From assembly GCF_900169075.1 (NCBI RefSeq), contig NZ_LT827014.1:1-64000 (forward strand): DNA of 64,000 bases, given 5' to 3'. Origin of the DNA: Chryseobacterium phocaeense (lineage in GTDB: Bacteria; Bacteroidota; Bacteroidia; Flavobacteriales; Weeksellaceae). The translations under genes were made by a program, and so were the position numbers. The stretch's first letter is position 1, and every line of letters starts with the position of its first letter. Under the pieces are notes generated by a model. That model did not search any database, had not been told where the DNA came from, and saw only the letters and a list, made by a program, of their open reading frames with translations. Positions 39,041-47,678 of this stretch are shown here, in pieces.

Positions 39041-39292
39041 AAGTCTTATTTTATTTTAATCCAAATTTCTAAAACCCTATTAGTCTATAATTATTATACA
39101 CTTGTTACAACGGGGATACTATATTAATTTTTAGATTTAAATCCACATTTTTCCTGTTACAGACTCATTTCCGGCATTCTGGTTTAATATGATTTACATA
39201 TAATGTATTTTCACTATTTTAGCCAACTGATTAAAAAGAATCAAAAAGGTGAAGCATTTTCACCTAAAAAATAAAAAAACAAAACAGTTTAC

Positions 39293-39697
39293 ATGAAAAA
39301 GCAAGACCTGCCTCAGGACGAAAGCAATCTGAAATCGGCAAACATGACCGAAGTCTTGTATGTGACCGACGAAAATGATAATTATACAACGGCCAACAGC
39401 ATCGGGTGGGAAGCTAAAAAAGCGGCCCTCGAAGAATCTATGGAGCTAATTCATGAGAGAATTGAAGAAGCACGACAGGATGTGGCCGGCAATAAAGTAA
39501 GTCCTATTATTTATTTCATGGAACTGAATAAGATGGATCTGGGTGTACTTTCCTCCTATGTCGGAATGTGGCAGTGGAGAGTAAAAAGGCACGGAAAGCC
39601 AAAAGTATTTAAAACACTAAGCGAAAACGTACTGAAAAAATATGCCGATGCATTCGGGATTTCAGTGGATGAATTAAAGAACTTTGACGGAAAATAA
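39293..39697 (+). CDS. Conserved small protein with HTH-like C-terminus
   Basis: A 134-residue hypothetical cytoplasmic protein, first gene of the second pigment operon. The middle is helical and charged (EESMELIHERIEEARQD). The C-terminal stretch LKKYADAFGISVDELKNF has the ending typical of Cro/C1-type HTH domains, and VLSSYVGMWQWRVKRH could be the first helices, so a DNA-binding regulator of the operon is possible. Sequence support is weak and no fold is asserted. The BtrH-like gene follows after 66 nt. Confidence 0.6.
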   Translation: MKKQDLPQDESNLKSANMTEVLYVTDENDNYTTANSIGWEAKKAALEESMELIHERIEEARQDVAGNKVSPIIYFMELNKMDLGVLSSYVGMWQWRVKRHGKPKVFKTLSENVLKKYADAFGISVDELKNFDGK

Positions 39698-39763
39698 TAC
39701 TGAAATGAAGCATACTATTGTGTGCAAATTTCATTTCGCCAATGAAAAAGATAAAAGCAGCAA

Positions 39764-40759
39764 ATGAAACTTAACTTTGAACACCATCAGACCGCGCATT
39801 GCGAAAACGGTGTTGCCTCCAATCTGTTATTAAATAAAGGCTTAAAACTAAGTGAACCCATGATCTTCGGGATCGGTTCCGGACTGTTTTTTGTCTATCT
39901 TCCTTTTCTGAAAGTGAATTTTGCTCCAGGGTTCAGCTATCGTCCGATGCCCGGTGCCATTTTCAGCAAAGCAGCCAAAAGATTGGGAATTAAAATAAAA
40001 AGAGAAAAATTTTCTAATCCTAAAGAGGCACAGTCTGCTTTAGAAAGAAATTTAAATCAGAATATCCCTACAGGACTTCAGGTAGGCGTTTTTAACCTTA
40101 CTTATTTTCCTGAAGAATATAAATTTCACTTCAATGCCCACAACCTTGTGGTATATGGAAAAGAAGACGGAAAATTCCTGATCAGCGATCCGGTGATGGA
40201 TTATACCACCACCCTTTCCGAAGCTGAACTGGAAAAAGTAAGATATGCCAAAGGTGCTCTGCCTCCGAAAGGCCATATGTATTACCCAACCTACATTCCG
40301 GATCATGTGAATCTTGAAGAAGCCATCAGAAAAGGAATCAAAGATACCTGTAAGAATATGCTGGCCCCGGTTCCCCTTATTGGGGTAAAAGCCATGAGAT
40401 GGGTTGCCAGAAGCATTCCGAAATGGGCTGAAAAGAAAGGAACTAAAGTCACCAACCATTATCTCGGCCAGCTGATCAGGATGCAGGAAGAAATTGGTAC
40501 CGGAGGCGGAGGTTTCAGGTTTATTTACGGTGCTTTTCTTCAGGAAGCGGCCGTGATTTTAAAAAATGATGAGCTAAAAGAGCTTTCAAAAGAAATCACC
40601 GCCATCGGTGATTTATGGAGGGATTTTGCGGTGGATATTGCCAGGGTTTACAAAAACAGGAACTCAAAAAGTGATATTTACAACAACCTTTCAAAATCCA
40701 TGCTTCATATCGCCGATCTGGAAGAGGCTTTCTATAAAAAACTGAGAAAAGCGATCTGA
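39764..40759 (+). CDS. BtrH-like acyltransferase (BtrH N-terminal / DUF4872)
   Basis: A 331-residue protein whose N-terminus (HHQTAHCENGVASNLL) matches the BtrH N-terminal domain. A papain-like triad can be read: Cys13, His126 (FNAHNLVVYG) and Asp142 (LISDP). BtrH of butirosin synthesis moves an acyl group from an ACP to an amine by such a triad. The C-terminal half (about 175-331) is helical, of DUF4872 type. In a flexirubin locus it could form the ester between the ACP-bound aryl polyene acid and the dialkylresorcinol, which is an inference. The ABC ATPase gene starts 1 nt after its stop. Confidence 0.75.
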   Translation: MKLNFEHHQTAHCENGVASNLLLNKGLKLSEPMIFGIGSGLFFVYLPFLKVNFAPGFSYRPMPGAIFSKAAKRLGIKIKREKFSNPKEAQSALERNLNQNIPTGLQVGVFNLTYFPEEYKFHFNAHNLVVYGKEDGKFLISDPVMDYTTTLSEAELEKVRYAKGALPPKGHMYYPTYIPDHVNLEEAIRKGIKDTCKNMLAPVPLIGVKAMRWVARSIPKWAEKKGTKVTNHYLGQLIRMQEEIGTGGGGFRFIYGAFLQEAAVILKNDELKELSKEITAIGDLWRDFAVDIARVYKNRNSKSDIYNNLSKSMLHIADLEEAFYKKLRKAI

Positions 40760-40760
40760 T

Positions 40761-41519
40761 ATGGCAGAGAATATGATTGAGATTAAAAATCTGTATAAAA
40801 AATACAAAAACTCTGAAGAGTTTTCTGTCAACGATATCTCGCTGAATATAGAAAAAAACGAGATCTATGGAATCCTTGGGCCCAACGGCGCAGGAAAAAC
40901 CACTTTAATCTCCATGCTTTCCGGACTGATCAAACCCACTTCCGGACAGTTTACCATCAACGGCCTTTCTCCCCAGAAAGACAGCTTTAAGATTAAGCAG
41001 ATTATGGGCATCGTACCTCAGGAATATGCATTGTATCCTACCCTTACCGCTAAAGAAAACCTGATGTTTTACGGAAGTCTTTACGGATTAAAACATAAAG
41101 AGCTGAGGAAAACAATTGATGAATCACTGGAGATCATGGGACTTTCAAAATTTGCAGATAAGCAGGTAGAACAGTTTTCAGGTGGAATGAAACGCCGCTG
41201 CAACCTTATCGCAGGAACGCTCCATAATCCCAAAGTATTATTTCTTGACGAGCCTACGGTAGGAGTAGATGTACAGTCCAAAAAAGTAATCATTGATTTC
41301 TTACAGGAGCTGAACAAAAACGGCACCTGCATTATCTATACCTCCCACCACCTGTCCGAGGCGGAAGAATTTTGTACGAAGATTGCTATTATCGACAGAG
41401 GGAGAATTCATGCGGTAGGAACACCGGAAGAACTGGTGCAGCAGATTGCTAGTGCCGAAAACCTGGAAGACGTTTTCATTTCATTAACCGGAAAAGAATT
41501 AAGAGATGTTGTTGTATAA
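40761..41519 (+). CDS. ABC transporter ATP-binding protein
   Basis: A 252-residue ABC ATPase: Walker A GPNGAGKTT, Q-loop IVPQEYALYPT, signature SGGMKRR, Walker B VLFLDEPTVGVD and the H-loop TSHH. It belongs to the ABC-2 drug/polysaccharide/lipid exporter group and drives the permease encoded next (14-nt overlap). Cargo is probably a pigment component or lipid, judged by the locus only. Confidence 0.93.
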   Translation: MAENMIEIKNLYKKYKNSEEFSVNDISLNIEKNEIYGILGPNGAGKTTLISMLSGLIKPTSGQFTINGLSPQKDSFKIKQIMGIVPQEYALYPTLTAKENLMFYGSLYGLKHKELRKTIDESLEIMGLSKFADKQVEQFSGGMKRRCNLIAGTLHNPKVLFLDEPTVGVDVQSKKVIIDFLQELNKNGTCIIYTSHHLSEAEEFCTKIAIIDRGRIHAVGTPEELVQQIASAENLEDVFISLTGKELRDVVV

Positions 41520-42774
41520 ATTGTGGAGAAGCTTTGTGAAGGAAATTCTTCTTCTGAAAAGAGATATCGGGGGAATTGTCATTATTTTTGTCATGCCGTT
41601 GCTGTTAATTGTAACCATTACTTTAATTCAGGATTCTACCTTTAAAAATCTGGAAGGTTCAAAAATCCCGATTATTTTTATTGATAATGACAAATCTGAA
41701 GTCTCAAAAAATATAAAACACGAGCTGGAAACCAGCAAAACATTCCAGCTGCTGACGAATTACAATGAAAAATCAGCGCAGGATGCTGTATTTTCCGGAG
41801 ATTATCAGATGGCCATCGTCATCCCTGAAAATTTAACGAAAGATTTAAATTCCAATATAGACTCCAAAGTTCAGACGATTGTAAGCTCGTTTGGGCTGGA
41901 AGGAGATTCCGCAGCCGTTAAAAAAACTGCTCCGAAAGCCAAAGAAATTCATCTGTATTTTGATCCTGCCACCAATGCCGGTTTCAAAAACTCTGTGATG
42001 AATTCTGTGAATAAAATGGTTTTTGAGATCGAGAATAAAAAGATCTACAAAGCATTTCAGGATCAGCTCGGAACTGAGGAAAATCTTGAAGAAAATAAAA
42101 ACCTCATCAGTTTTAAGGAGATTACCCCTAAAAAAGGAGCCATGGATGTTCTGCCGAATTCCGTTCAGCATAATGTCCCTGCCTGGACCCTTTTTGCTAT
42201 CTTTTTCATTGTGGTTCCCTTATCCATCAATCTGGTTAAAGAAAAAAGCCAGGGAACCAGTGTGAGGGCAAGAATCAGCCCGACTCCTTATTTTGTTCAT
42301 ATTTTAGGAAAAACATTTACTTATCTTATTATCTGTATCATTCAGTTTTTACTGATGGTAGCGGTGGGAGTTTATCTTTTCCCTTACATGGATCTTCCGG
42401 CGTTTGATGTTTCCGGAAAGATGTTCTATCTTTTGGTTGTCACTCTGTTTTCAGGACTGGCAGCAATCGGGTTTGGTATTTTACTGGGAACCATTGCGGA
42501 CACCCAGGAACAGTCTGCGCCGTTTGGAGCAACTTCAGTTGTTGTTCTTGCGGCCATTGGAGGGATATGGGTTCCGGTATTTTTAATGCCCGATTTTATG
42601 CAGACCGTGGCTAAATTCTCCCCTATGAACTGGGGGCTGAACGCCTATTACGATATTATTTTAAGAAACAGCGGCATTGGCGGAGTTGCTAAGGAGCTTG
42701 CCTTCCTTTTTGCCTTCTACATTGCAATGGTCGCGATTTCTATTTTTTACGAAAGAAAACAAAATGCAGTCTAA
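41506..42774 (+). CDS. ABC-2 type permease
   Basis: A 422-residue inner-membrane protein: TM1 (about 23-45), a large periplasmic domain (about 50-225), then five TM segments (about 225-420), the layout of ABC-2 permeases such as YhhJ/YadH-like exporters. It overlaps the ATPase gene by 14 nt and the thioesterase gene by 11 nt. With its ATPase it should form a homodimeric or heteromeric exporter. Substrate unknown. Confidence 0.9.
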   Translation: MLLYKLWRSFVKEILLLKRDIGGIVIIFVMPLLLIVTITLIQDSTFKNLEGSKIPIIFIDNDKSEVSKNIKHELETSKTFQLLTNYNEKSAQDAVFSGDYQMAIVIPENLTKDLNSNIDSKVQTIVSSFGLEGDSAAVKKTAPKAKEIHLYFDPATNAGFKNSVMNSVNKMVFEIENKKIYKAFQDQLGTEENLEENKNLISFKEITPKKGAMDVLPNSVQHNVPAWTLFAIFFIVVPLSINLVKEKSQGTSVRARISPTPYFVHILGKTFTYLIICIIQFLLMVAVGVYLFPYMDLPAFDVSGKMFYLLVVTLFSGLAAIGFGILLGTIADTQEQSAPFGATSVVVLAAIGGIWVPVFLMPDFMQTVAKFSPMNWGLNAYYDIILRNSGIGGVAKELAFLFAFYIAMVAISIFYERKQNAV

Positions 42775-43189
42775 AGAAAATATATTAACCTGTACCGAAG
42801 AGGTAAGAGTAAGGTTCAATGAGACAGATCCTCTGGGAATTGTCTGGCATGGCCATTATATTGTGTATTTTGAGGATGGAAGAGAAGCTTTTGGCCGTCA
42901 GCACGGACTTACCTATCTTGACATTCAGAATGCAGGATTTGTAACGCCCATCGTAAAAAGCACCTGTGAACATTTCCTTCCCTTAAAATACGGCGAAACA
43001 TTCAGGATTGTAACCACTTTTGTGAATTCCAGATCTGCAAAACTTATTTACACCTACGAACTGTTCAATCAGGATAATCAATTGGTCTGCAGCGGAGAAA
43101 CCATTCAGGTTTTTCTAGACAGCAACGGTACTTTATGCCTTTATAATCCCGGCTTTTTTCAGGCTTGGAAAGATAAAATGGGATTATGA
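42764..43189 (+). CDS. Acyl-ACP/CoA thioesterase, 4HBT hotdog family
   Basis: A 141-residue single-hotdog protein from the ATG giving MQSKENIL, chosen because it overlaps the permease stop and leaves the family-size protein; a longer frame would add 29 unlike residues. The signature VRFNETDPLGIVWHGHYIVYFEDGREAF has the Asp-Pro-x-Gly-x-x-x-x-Gly active-site turn of the 4HBT/YbgC family. It likely releases or edits acyl chains on the pigment ACPs. The next ketosynthase overlaps by 4 nt. Confidence 0.82.
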   Translation: MQSKENILTCTEEVRVRFNETDPLGIVWHGHYIVYFEDGREAFGRQHGLTYLDIQNAGFVTPIVKSTCEHFLPLKYGETFRIVTTFVNSRSAKLIYTYELFNQDNQLVCSGETIQVFLDSNGTLCLYNPGFFQAWKDKMGL

Positions 43190-44322
43190 TGAAGAAGGAA
43201 ATTTATATCACTGATTACAGCTGCGTCACTCCTTTAGGATTTGATGTTCCTTCTAACTGGAATCATCTTTTGGAAGGACAATCAGGCGTAGCATTACATA
43301 CGGTTATTGAAAACCAGGAGGCATTTTATGCATCCGTTATTGATACTGAAAAGCTCAACGAAGCATTTAAAAATAAATTTGAAAATCAGAATTTTACCCG
43401 GCTGGAAAAAATGTTCCTTCTGAGCTTACAGCCTCTGGTTGAAAAACATCAGATTACAGAAAAAACTGCTTTTATTTTGTCAACCACAAAAGGCAATATC
43501 AGCTTATTAAAAAACCAGACTGAATTACCGGAAGGGGTTTATCTTTCAAAATTAGCACAGAAAATTGCAGATGCGTTTGGTTTTAAAACAAAACCTGTAG
43601 TCGTTTCCAATGCCTGCGTTTCGGGAGTTATGGCTATTGCTGTTGCTAAAAGTATGATCCGTACCGGAAAATATAAAGACGCCTTCGTTATTGCCGGCGA
43701 TGAGGTTTCCGAATTTGTGATCTCGGGCTTCAATTCTTTCCAGGCCATCGGAACAGAACCTTGTAAACCCTATGACCGGAACAGGAACGGAATCAATATC
43801 GGTGAAGCAGCCGCAGCAGTGTATATCACTTCGGAACCAAAAGAAAACGAAAGCTTTAGGTTTAAAATTCTCGGAGATTCTGCGGTGAATGATGCCAATC
43901 ATATTTCCGGACCTTCCAGAACGGGGGACGGATTGTATGCCAGCATCAGAAACGCCATGACAGAAGCCGGTGTCACCCCGGAGCAGATCGGTTTTATTTC
44001 TGCCCACGGAACGGCAACATCCTACAATGACGAAATGGAAGCCATTGCTTTCAACAGGATGGATCTTCAACAGGTTCCCCTCAACAGTATGAAAGGCTAT
44101 TACGGACACTGCCTTGGGGCTTCCGGCCTGCTGGAAAGCATTATATCTATGGAAAGTGCCCGTCATGAAATGATCATCCCTTCTAAAAACTTTGAAGTTA
44201 TGGGAGTTTCACAGCCCTTGAATATCATTACAGAAAACCAGCCTGCAGCGGTGAAATACATTCTAAAAACGGCTTCTGGTTTTGGAGGTTGTAATGCAGC
44301 GGTTGTTTTGGAAAAATGTTAA
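43186..44322 (+). CDS. Beta-ketoacyl synthase (KAS I/II type) with complete triad
   Basis: A 378-residue ketosynthase. The nucleophile is Cys144 ([10 protein letters not shown]), with His in [10 protein letters not shown] and in [10 protein letters not shown], so the Cys-His-His triad is intact. It elongates ACP-bound chains with malonyl-ACP. It starts on the stop of the thioesterase gene and the half-size KS-like gene begins 1 nt after its stop. Chain specificity cannot be read. One of four ketosynthase-type genes in this operon. Confidence 0.88.
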   Translation: MMKKEIYITDYSCVTPLGFDVPSNWNHLLEGQSGVALHTVIENQEAFYASVIDTEKLNEAFKNKFENQNFTRLEKMFLLSLQPLVEKHQITEKTAFILSTTKGNISLLKNQTELPEGVYLSKLAQKIADAFGFKTKPVVVSNACVSGVMAIAVAKSMIRTGKYKDAFVIAGDEVSEFVISGFNSFQAIGTEPCKPYDRNRNGINIGEAAAAVYITSEPKENESFRFKILGDSAVNDANHISGPSRTGDGLYASIRNAMTEAGVTPEQIGFISAHGTATSYNDEMEAIAFNRMDLQQVPLNSMKGYYGHCLGASGLLESIISMESARHEMIIPSKNFEVMGVSQPLNIITENQPAAVKYILKTASGFGGCNAAVVLEKC

Positions 44323-44323
44323 A

Positions 44324-44872
44324 ATGAAAATGATGAAGAAAACAGAGAGCTGTACCATAGAACAAGGTAAAATAACCGTTAACGGAGATCTTGTTTTTGA
44401 AGGCCAACATGAGATTTTTCATGAATTTGCGAAAGAAGCCTATAAAAATTCAGAACTCAGCTACCCGAAATTTCACAAAATGGATCAGCTGAGCAAACTG
44501 GCTTTCCTGGCAGCAGAAATGATCTTAAAAAATGACGACCACAGCAGAACCGCAATTGTTTTTGCCAACAGATCATCAAGCCTGGATACCGATTTTAAAT
44601 ACCAGGAAAGCATCAATTCACAGGAAAATTATTTTCCAAGTCCTGCTGTATTTGTCTATACTTTACCCAATATCTGTGTAGGTGAAATCAGCATCAGACA
44701 TAAGATGCAGACCGAAAATGCCTTTTTCGTCCTGGAAGAGCCGGATGAAGAATTTTTGAACGATTACGCTGAACAGATCCTGATCTCCGGAAAAGCAGAA
44801 AAAGTTCTCTGCGGATGGACAGAACTTTATCAGGAAAATTATAAAGCTTTTGTATATTTGCTAACCTTGTAG
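44324..44872 (+). CDS. Half-size ketosynthase-like protein without active site
   Basis: About 182 residues from the ATG at 44324 (an ATG at 44330 is also possible). Residues about 75-175 resemble the N-terminal half of a ketosynthase ([54 protein letters not shown]). The chain stops before any Cys-containing nucleophile elbow and lacks the second thiolase half. It may pair with a full ketosynthase as a structural or chain-length partner. It could instead be a degraded KS, but the conserved place in the operon and open frame argue for a functional protein. Confidence 0.65.
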   Translation: MKMMKKTESCTIEQGKITVNGDLVFEGQHEIFHEFAKEAYKNSELSYPKFHKMDQLSKLAFLAAEMILKNDDHSRTAIVFANRSSSLDTDFKYQESINSQENYFPSPAVFVYTLPNICVGEISIRHKMQTENAFFVLEEPDEEFLNDYAEQILISGKAEKVLCGWTELYQENYKAFVYLLTL

Positions 44873-44889
44873 AAATGTAATAACATAAA

Positions 44890-44970
44890 TGTAACAATAT
44901 AACAGTCCAGCAATGTAACAATCCTTACAATCTGGGCATTGGTACACTGGTACATTGATAAATTGCTACA
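44890..44970. repeat. Inverted octamer array upstream of ACP
   Basis: Octamers TGTAACAA (44890), TATAACAG (44898), TCCAGCAA (44906), TGTAACAA (44914); a 17-nt centre; inverted octamers TTGGTACA (44939), CTGGTACA (44947), TTGATAAA (44955), TTGCTACA (44963). Four plus four copies of a TGTARCAR word, filling the gap before the ACP gene. Confidence 0.75.
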
Positions 44971-44985
44971 TTAATTAAAATAATT

Positions 44986-45243
44986 ATGGAAAACTTAAAA
45001 ACAGAATTGAAGCACAAAATTATCGAAGTCCTTAACCTTGAAGACGTTTCTGTAGAAGAAATCAAAGATGCTGATCCGTTATTCGGAGGAGGTCTTGGCC
45101 TTGATTCTATCGATGCCCTTGAGCTGATCGTGCTTCTTGATAAAGACTACGGAATTAAGCTTGCTGATCCTAAAAAAGGAAAGGAAATTTTCGCTTCTAT
45201 CGATACAATGGCCAAATTCATTGAAGAAAACAGAACGAAATAA
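44986..45243 (+). CDS. Acyl carrier protein
   Basis: An 85-residue ACP with the phosphopantetheine attachment Ser41 in GLGLDSIDALEL, and the helices typical of FAS/PKS ACPs. It should carry the growing chain for the adjacent ketosynthases. It is flanked on both sides by inverted octamer arrays instead of tight junctions, unlike the rest of the operon. Confidence 0.92.
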   Translation: MENLKTELKHKIIEVLNLEDVSVEEIKDADPLFGGGLGLDSIDALELIVLLDKDYGIKLADPKKGKEIFASIDTMAKFIEENRTK

Positions 45244-45248
45244 ATCAA

Positions 45249-45328
45249 TGTAGCAATGTAACAGTTTAACAGTGTAGCAATTATTGGTAAACTGTTACAC
45301 TGATACATTATACTGGTACATTATACAA
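45249..45328. repeat. Inverted octamer array downstream of ACP
   Basis: Octamers TGTAGCAA (45249), TGTAACAG (45257), TTTAACAG (45265), TGTAGCAA (45273); a 3-nt centre; inverted octamers TTGGTAAA (45284), CTGTTACA (45292), CTGATACA (45300), a 5-nt remnant, CTGGTACA (45313), TTATACAA (45321). Same word family as the array upstream of the ACP. Confidence 0.75.
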
Positions 45329-45332
45329 TAAA

Positions 45333-46532
45333 ATGAGTCGAAAAATTGCCATCACAGGAATGGGTATCATCTCCTCTATCGGAAATAACGTGGAGGAAAA
45401 TTTTGTTTCGCTGAAAACCGGGAAATATGGAATTTCAGATATTGAAATGTTTGAGACCCGCCATGCCGGAGCTTTAAAAACAGGTGAAATAAAATGGTCT
45501 AATGAAGAACTGGTACAAAAACTTCAGCTGCCTGAAGATAATAATATAACCAGAACCTCTTTATTAGGGATGGTTGCCGCAAAAGAAGCTGTAGAATCTG
45601 CCGGCATTTCAGATCTTAATGAATACAAGACCGGACTCATATCTTCCACCAGTGTTGGCGGAATGGATATCACAGAAAAATACTTCTACTCTTACGAAGA
45701 CTTTCCTGAGAAGCAAAAATACATCGATGCCCATGACGCAGGCACTTCATCATTAGCAATTGCTGATTATCTTGGCCTGAAAGGGATCGTTTCTACCATC
45801 AGCACCGCCTGCTCTTCAGCGGCCAATGCAATCATGATGGGAGCAAAGCTCATTAAAAACGGGGTATTGGACCGTGTTATTGTGGGAGGTACAGATTCTC
45901 TTTCAAAATTTACACTGAATGGTTTCAATACGCTGATGATCCTCACCGATTCTTACAATACTCCGTTCGACAACGACCGAAAAGGATTGAATCTTGGAGA
46001 AGCGGCCGCCTTTATTATTCTTGAATCTGATGAGGTGGTGAAAAAAGAAAATAAAAAGGTTCTGGCTTATCTTTCCGGCTACGGGAATGCCAACGATGCC
46101 CACCATCAGACCGCATCATCGGAAAACGGACAGGGCGCTTTTTTAGCTATGCAACAGGCTTTGAAAATATCCGGACTGGAAAAAAAAGATATAAATTATA
46201 TCAACGTTCACGGAACAGCTACTCCCAATAACGATCTTTCTGAAGGCATTGCCATGATCAGGATTTTCGGTGAAGGAAATGTACCTGAGTTCAGCTCTAC
46301 AAAAGCCTTTACGGGACATACGCTGGCCGCTGCGGCAGGAATTGAAGCGGTGTATTCCATTTTAGCCATGCAGCACGGGGTTATTTTCCCCAACCTGAAT
46401 TTCAAAACAAAAATGGAAGAATTCGATTTAACTCCGGTTACTGAACTGAAAGAGAAAAGTATTAACCATGTGCTTTCCAATTCATTCGGATTCGGAGGTA
46501 ACTGTTCTACCTTAATTTTTTCTAAATCATGA
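45333..46532 (+). CDS. Beta-ketoacyl-ACP synthase II-like (FabF type)
   Basis: A 399-residue ketosynthase. Nucleophile Cys160 is in STACSSAANA, followed by HGTATPNND and FTGHTLAAAAG for the two catalytic His; SFGFGGNCSTLIF closes the fold. It is the typical extending KS of an aryl-polyene-type system. The next gene, a KS-like protein with no Cys, overlaps by 4 nt (ATGA), which suggests a KS-alpha / KS-beta (chain-length factor) pair. Confidence 0.92.
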   Translation: MSRKIAITGMGIISSIGNNVEENFVSLKTGKYGISDIEMFETRHAGALKTGEIKWSNEELVQKLQLPEDNNITRTSLLGMVAAKEAVESAGISDLNEYKTGLISSTSVGGMDITEKYFYSYEDFPEKQKYIDAHDAGTSSLAIADYLGLKGIVSTISTACSSAANAIMMGAKLIKNGVLDRVIVGGTDSLSKFTLNGFNTLMILTDSYNTPFDNDRKGLNLGEAAAFIILESDEVVKKENKKVLAYLSGYGNANDAHHQTASSENGQGAFLAMQQALKISGLEKKDINYINVHGTATPNNDLSEGIAMIRIFGEGNVPEFSSTKAFTGHTLAAAAGIEAVYSILAMQHGVIFPNLNFKTKMEEFDLTPVTELKEKSINHVLSNSFGFGGNCSTLIFSKS

Positions 46533-47590
46533 GCGCAGTATACATCAACAGTGCATCCTGCATCTCGGTACAGGACACTTTAAAAGATCAGTTTTTCCAC
46601 GACCTTACTGCTGAAAATTCCACGCAGATCTTAAAAGCAATAGAACCGAATTATAAGGAATTCATTCCGCCTGCCATGATCAGGAGAATGTCCAAAACCG
46701 TAAAAATGAGCTCCGTAGCTTCCCATTATGCCTTAAAAGAAGCGGGAATAGAACAACCGGGTGCTATCATTGTAGGAACAGGAATGGGATGCTCGCAGGA
46801 TTCTGAAAAATTCCTGAAAAATGTGATCGACAATAACGAGGAGTTTTTAACACCTACGTTTTTTATCCAGTCTACACACAATACAGTAGCAGGGCAGATC
46901 GCTTTGGGCCTGCAGTGCCATGCGTACAATTTCACTTATGTGAATACATCTTCGTCTCTGGAATTTTCATTTCTCGATGCAAAACTTCAGCTCAACGATG
47001 AAGAAGCGGAAAATGTACTTGTAGGAGCTGCCGATGAGCAGACCGAAAGGACGATGGAGCTGTACCGCTTAAATAATACCATTAAAAAAGAGGAAGATCT
47101 GCCTGTGAATCATCTGCATTCCGAAACGGATGGCGTGAGCTGGGGTGAAGGGGCTGCATTCTTTGTTTTGGGAAAAAATAAAACCGAAACATCATACGCT
47201 AAACTTACAGATATCCGGATCAGTAACAGGCTTGATACAGAGGAAACCGGATCATTTATCCTTGATTTTTTAGCGAAAAACAATGTACAGGCTGAAGATA
47301 TTGATGCTGTGATTTTAGGTTTCAGCGGGGATCAAAAATCGGATGTTTATTATACAAAAGCGATGGATCTATTTCAAAATTCAGCGTTACTGTATTACAA
47401 ACACCTGAGCGGGGAATTCAATACGGCAAGCGGTTTTTCAATATTTATGGCCTGCCATATCCTGAAAGAACAGCAGATTCCTGAAATTATGATGATCAAT
47501 CCAGTGAAAAAAACTGAGGTGAAGAATATCCTTCTTTATAACCACCTGGCGGGAAGCGATCATAGCCTGGTGCTGCTGGAGAGAAGTTAA
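46529..47590 (+). CDS. Chain-length-factor-like ketosynthase homolog lacking the catalytic Cys
   Basis: A 353-residue thiolase-fold protein. The region corresponding to the nucleophile elbow reads YVNTSSSLEFS (about residues 139-149), so Ser replaces Cys, and the HGT motif of the second half is lost (AVILGFSGDQKSD). IIVGTGMGCSQDSEKFL and QSTHNTVAGQIAL match the KS N-terminal half. It probably pairs with the preceding FabF-like KS as in type II PKS KS-alpha/KS-beta dimers and sets polyene length, an inference from its sequence and 4-nt overlap. Confidence 0.8.
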   Translation: MSAVYINSASCISVQDTLKDQFFHDLTAENSTQILKAIEPNYKEFIPPAMIRRMSKTVKMSSVASHYALKEAGIEQPGAIIVGTGMGCSQDSEKFLKNVIDNNEEFLTPTFFIQSTHNTVAGQIALGLQCHAYNFTYVNTSSSLEFSFLDAKLQLNDEEAENVLVGAADEQTERTMELYRLNNTIKKEEDLPVNHLHSETDGVSWGEGAAFFVLGKNKTETSYAKLTDIRISNRLDTEETGSFILDFLAKNNVQAEDIDAVILGFSGDQKSDVYYTKAMDLFQNSALLYYKHLSGEFNTASGFSIFMACHILKEQQIPEIMMINPVKKTEVKNILLYNHLAGSDHSLVLLERS

Positions 47591-47592
47591 GG

Positions 47593-47651
47593 GGGCGAAA
47601 AGGCAAAACAGCGAAAGGCGAATTTGCTTATTGCTTATTGCTTATTGCTTA
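47593..47651. repeat. Octamer array plus TTGCTTA heptamers
   Basis: Four octamers GGGCGAAA, AGGCAAAA, CAGCGAAA, GGCGAATT (47593-47624), with four perfect tandem heptamers TTGCTTA at 47624-47651. The reverse complement of TTGCTTA (TAAGCAA) resembles the left word AGGCAAA, so the same inverted plan is suggested. It is in the gap before the deacetylase gene, between operon genes. Confidence 0.6.
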
Positions 47652-47678
47652 TCAAAAAAACGACTAAAAATTCAAAAG

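Noticed and set aside
39041..39292. A promoter for the second pigment operon (TATTTTAG near 39215)
   Set aside because: It departs from TAnnTTTG in one position and no TTG is found at the right distance; no convincing promoter could be picked by eye.
47624..47651. TTGCTTA tandem repeats as a CRISPR array
   Set aside because: Units are 7 bp without unique spacers, and no cas gene lies in the window.
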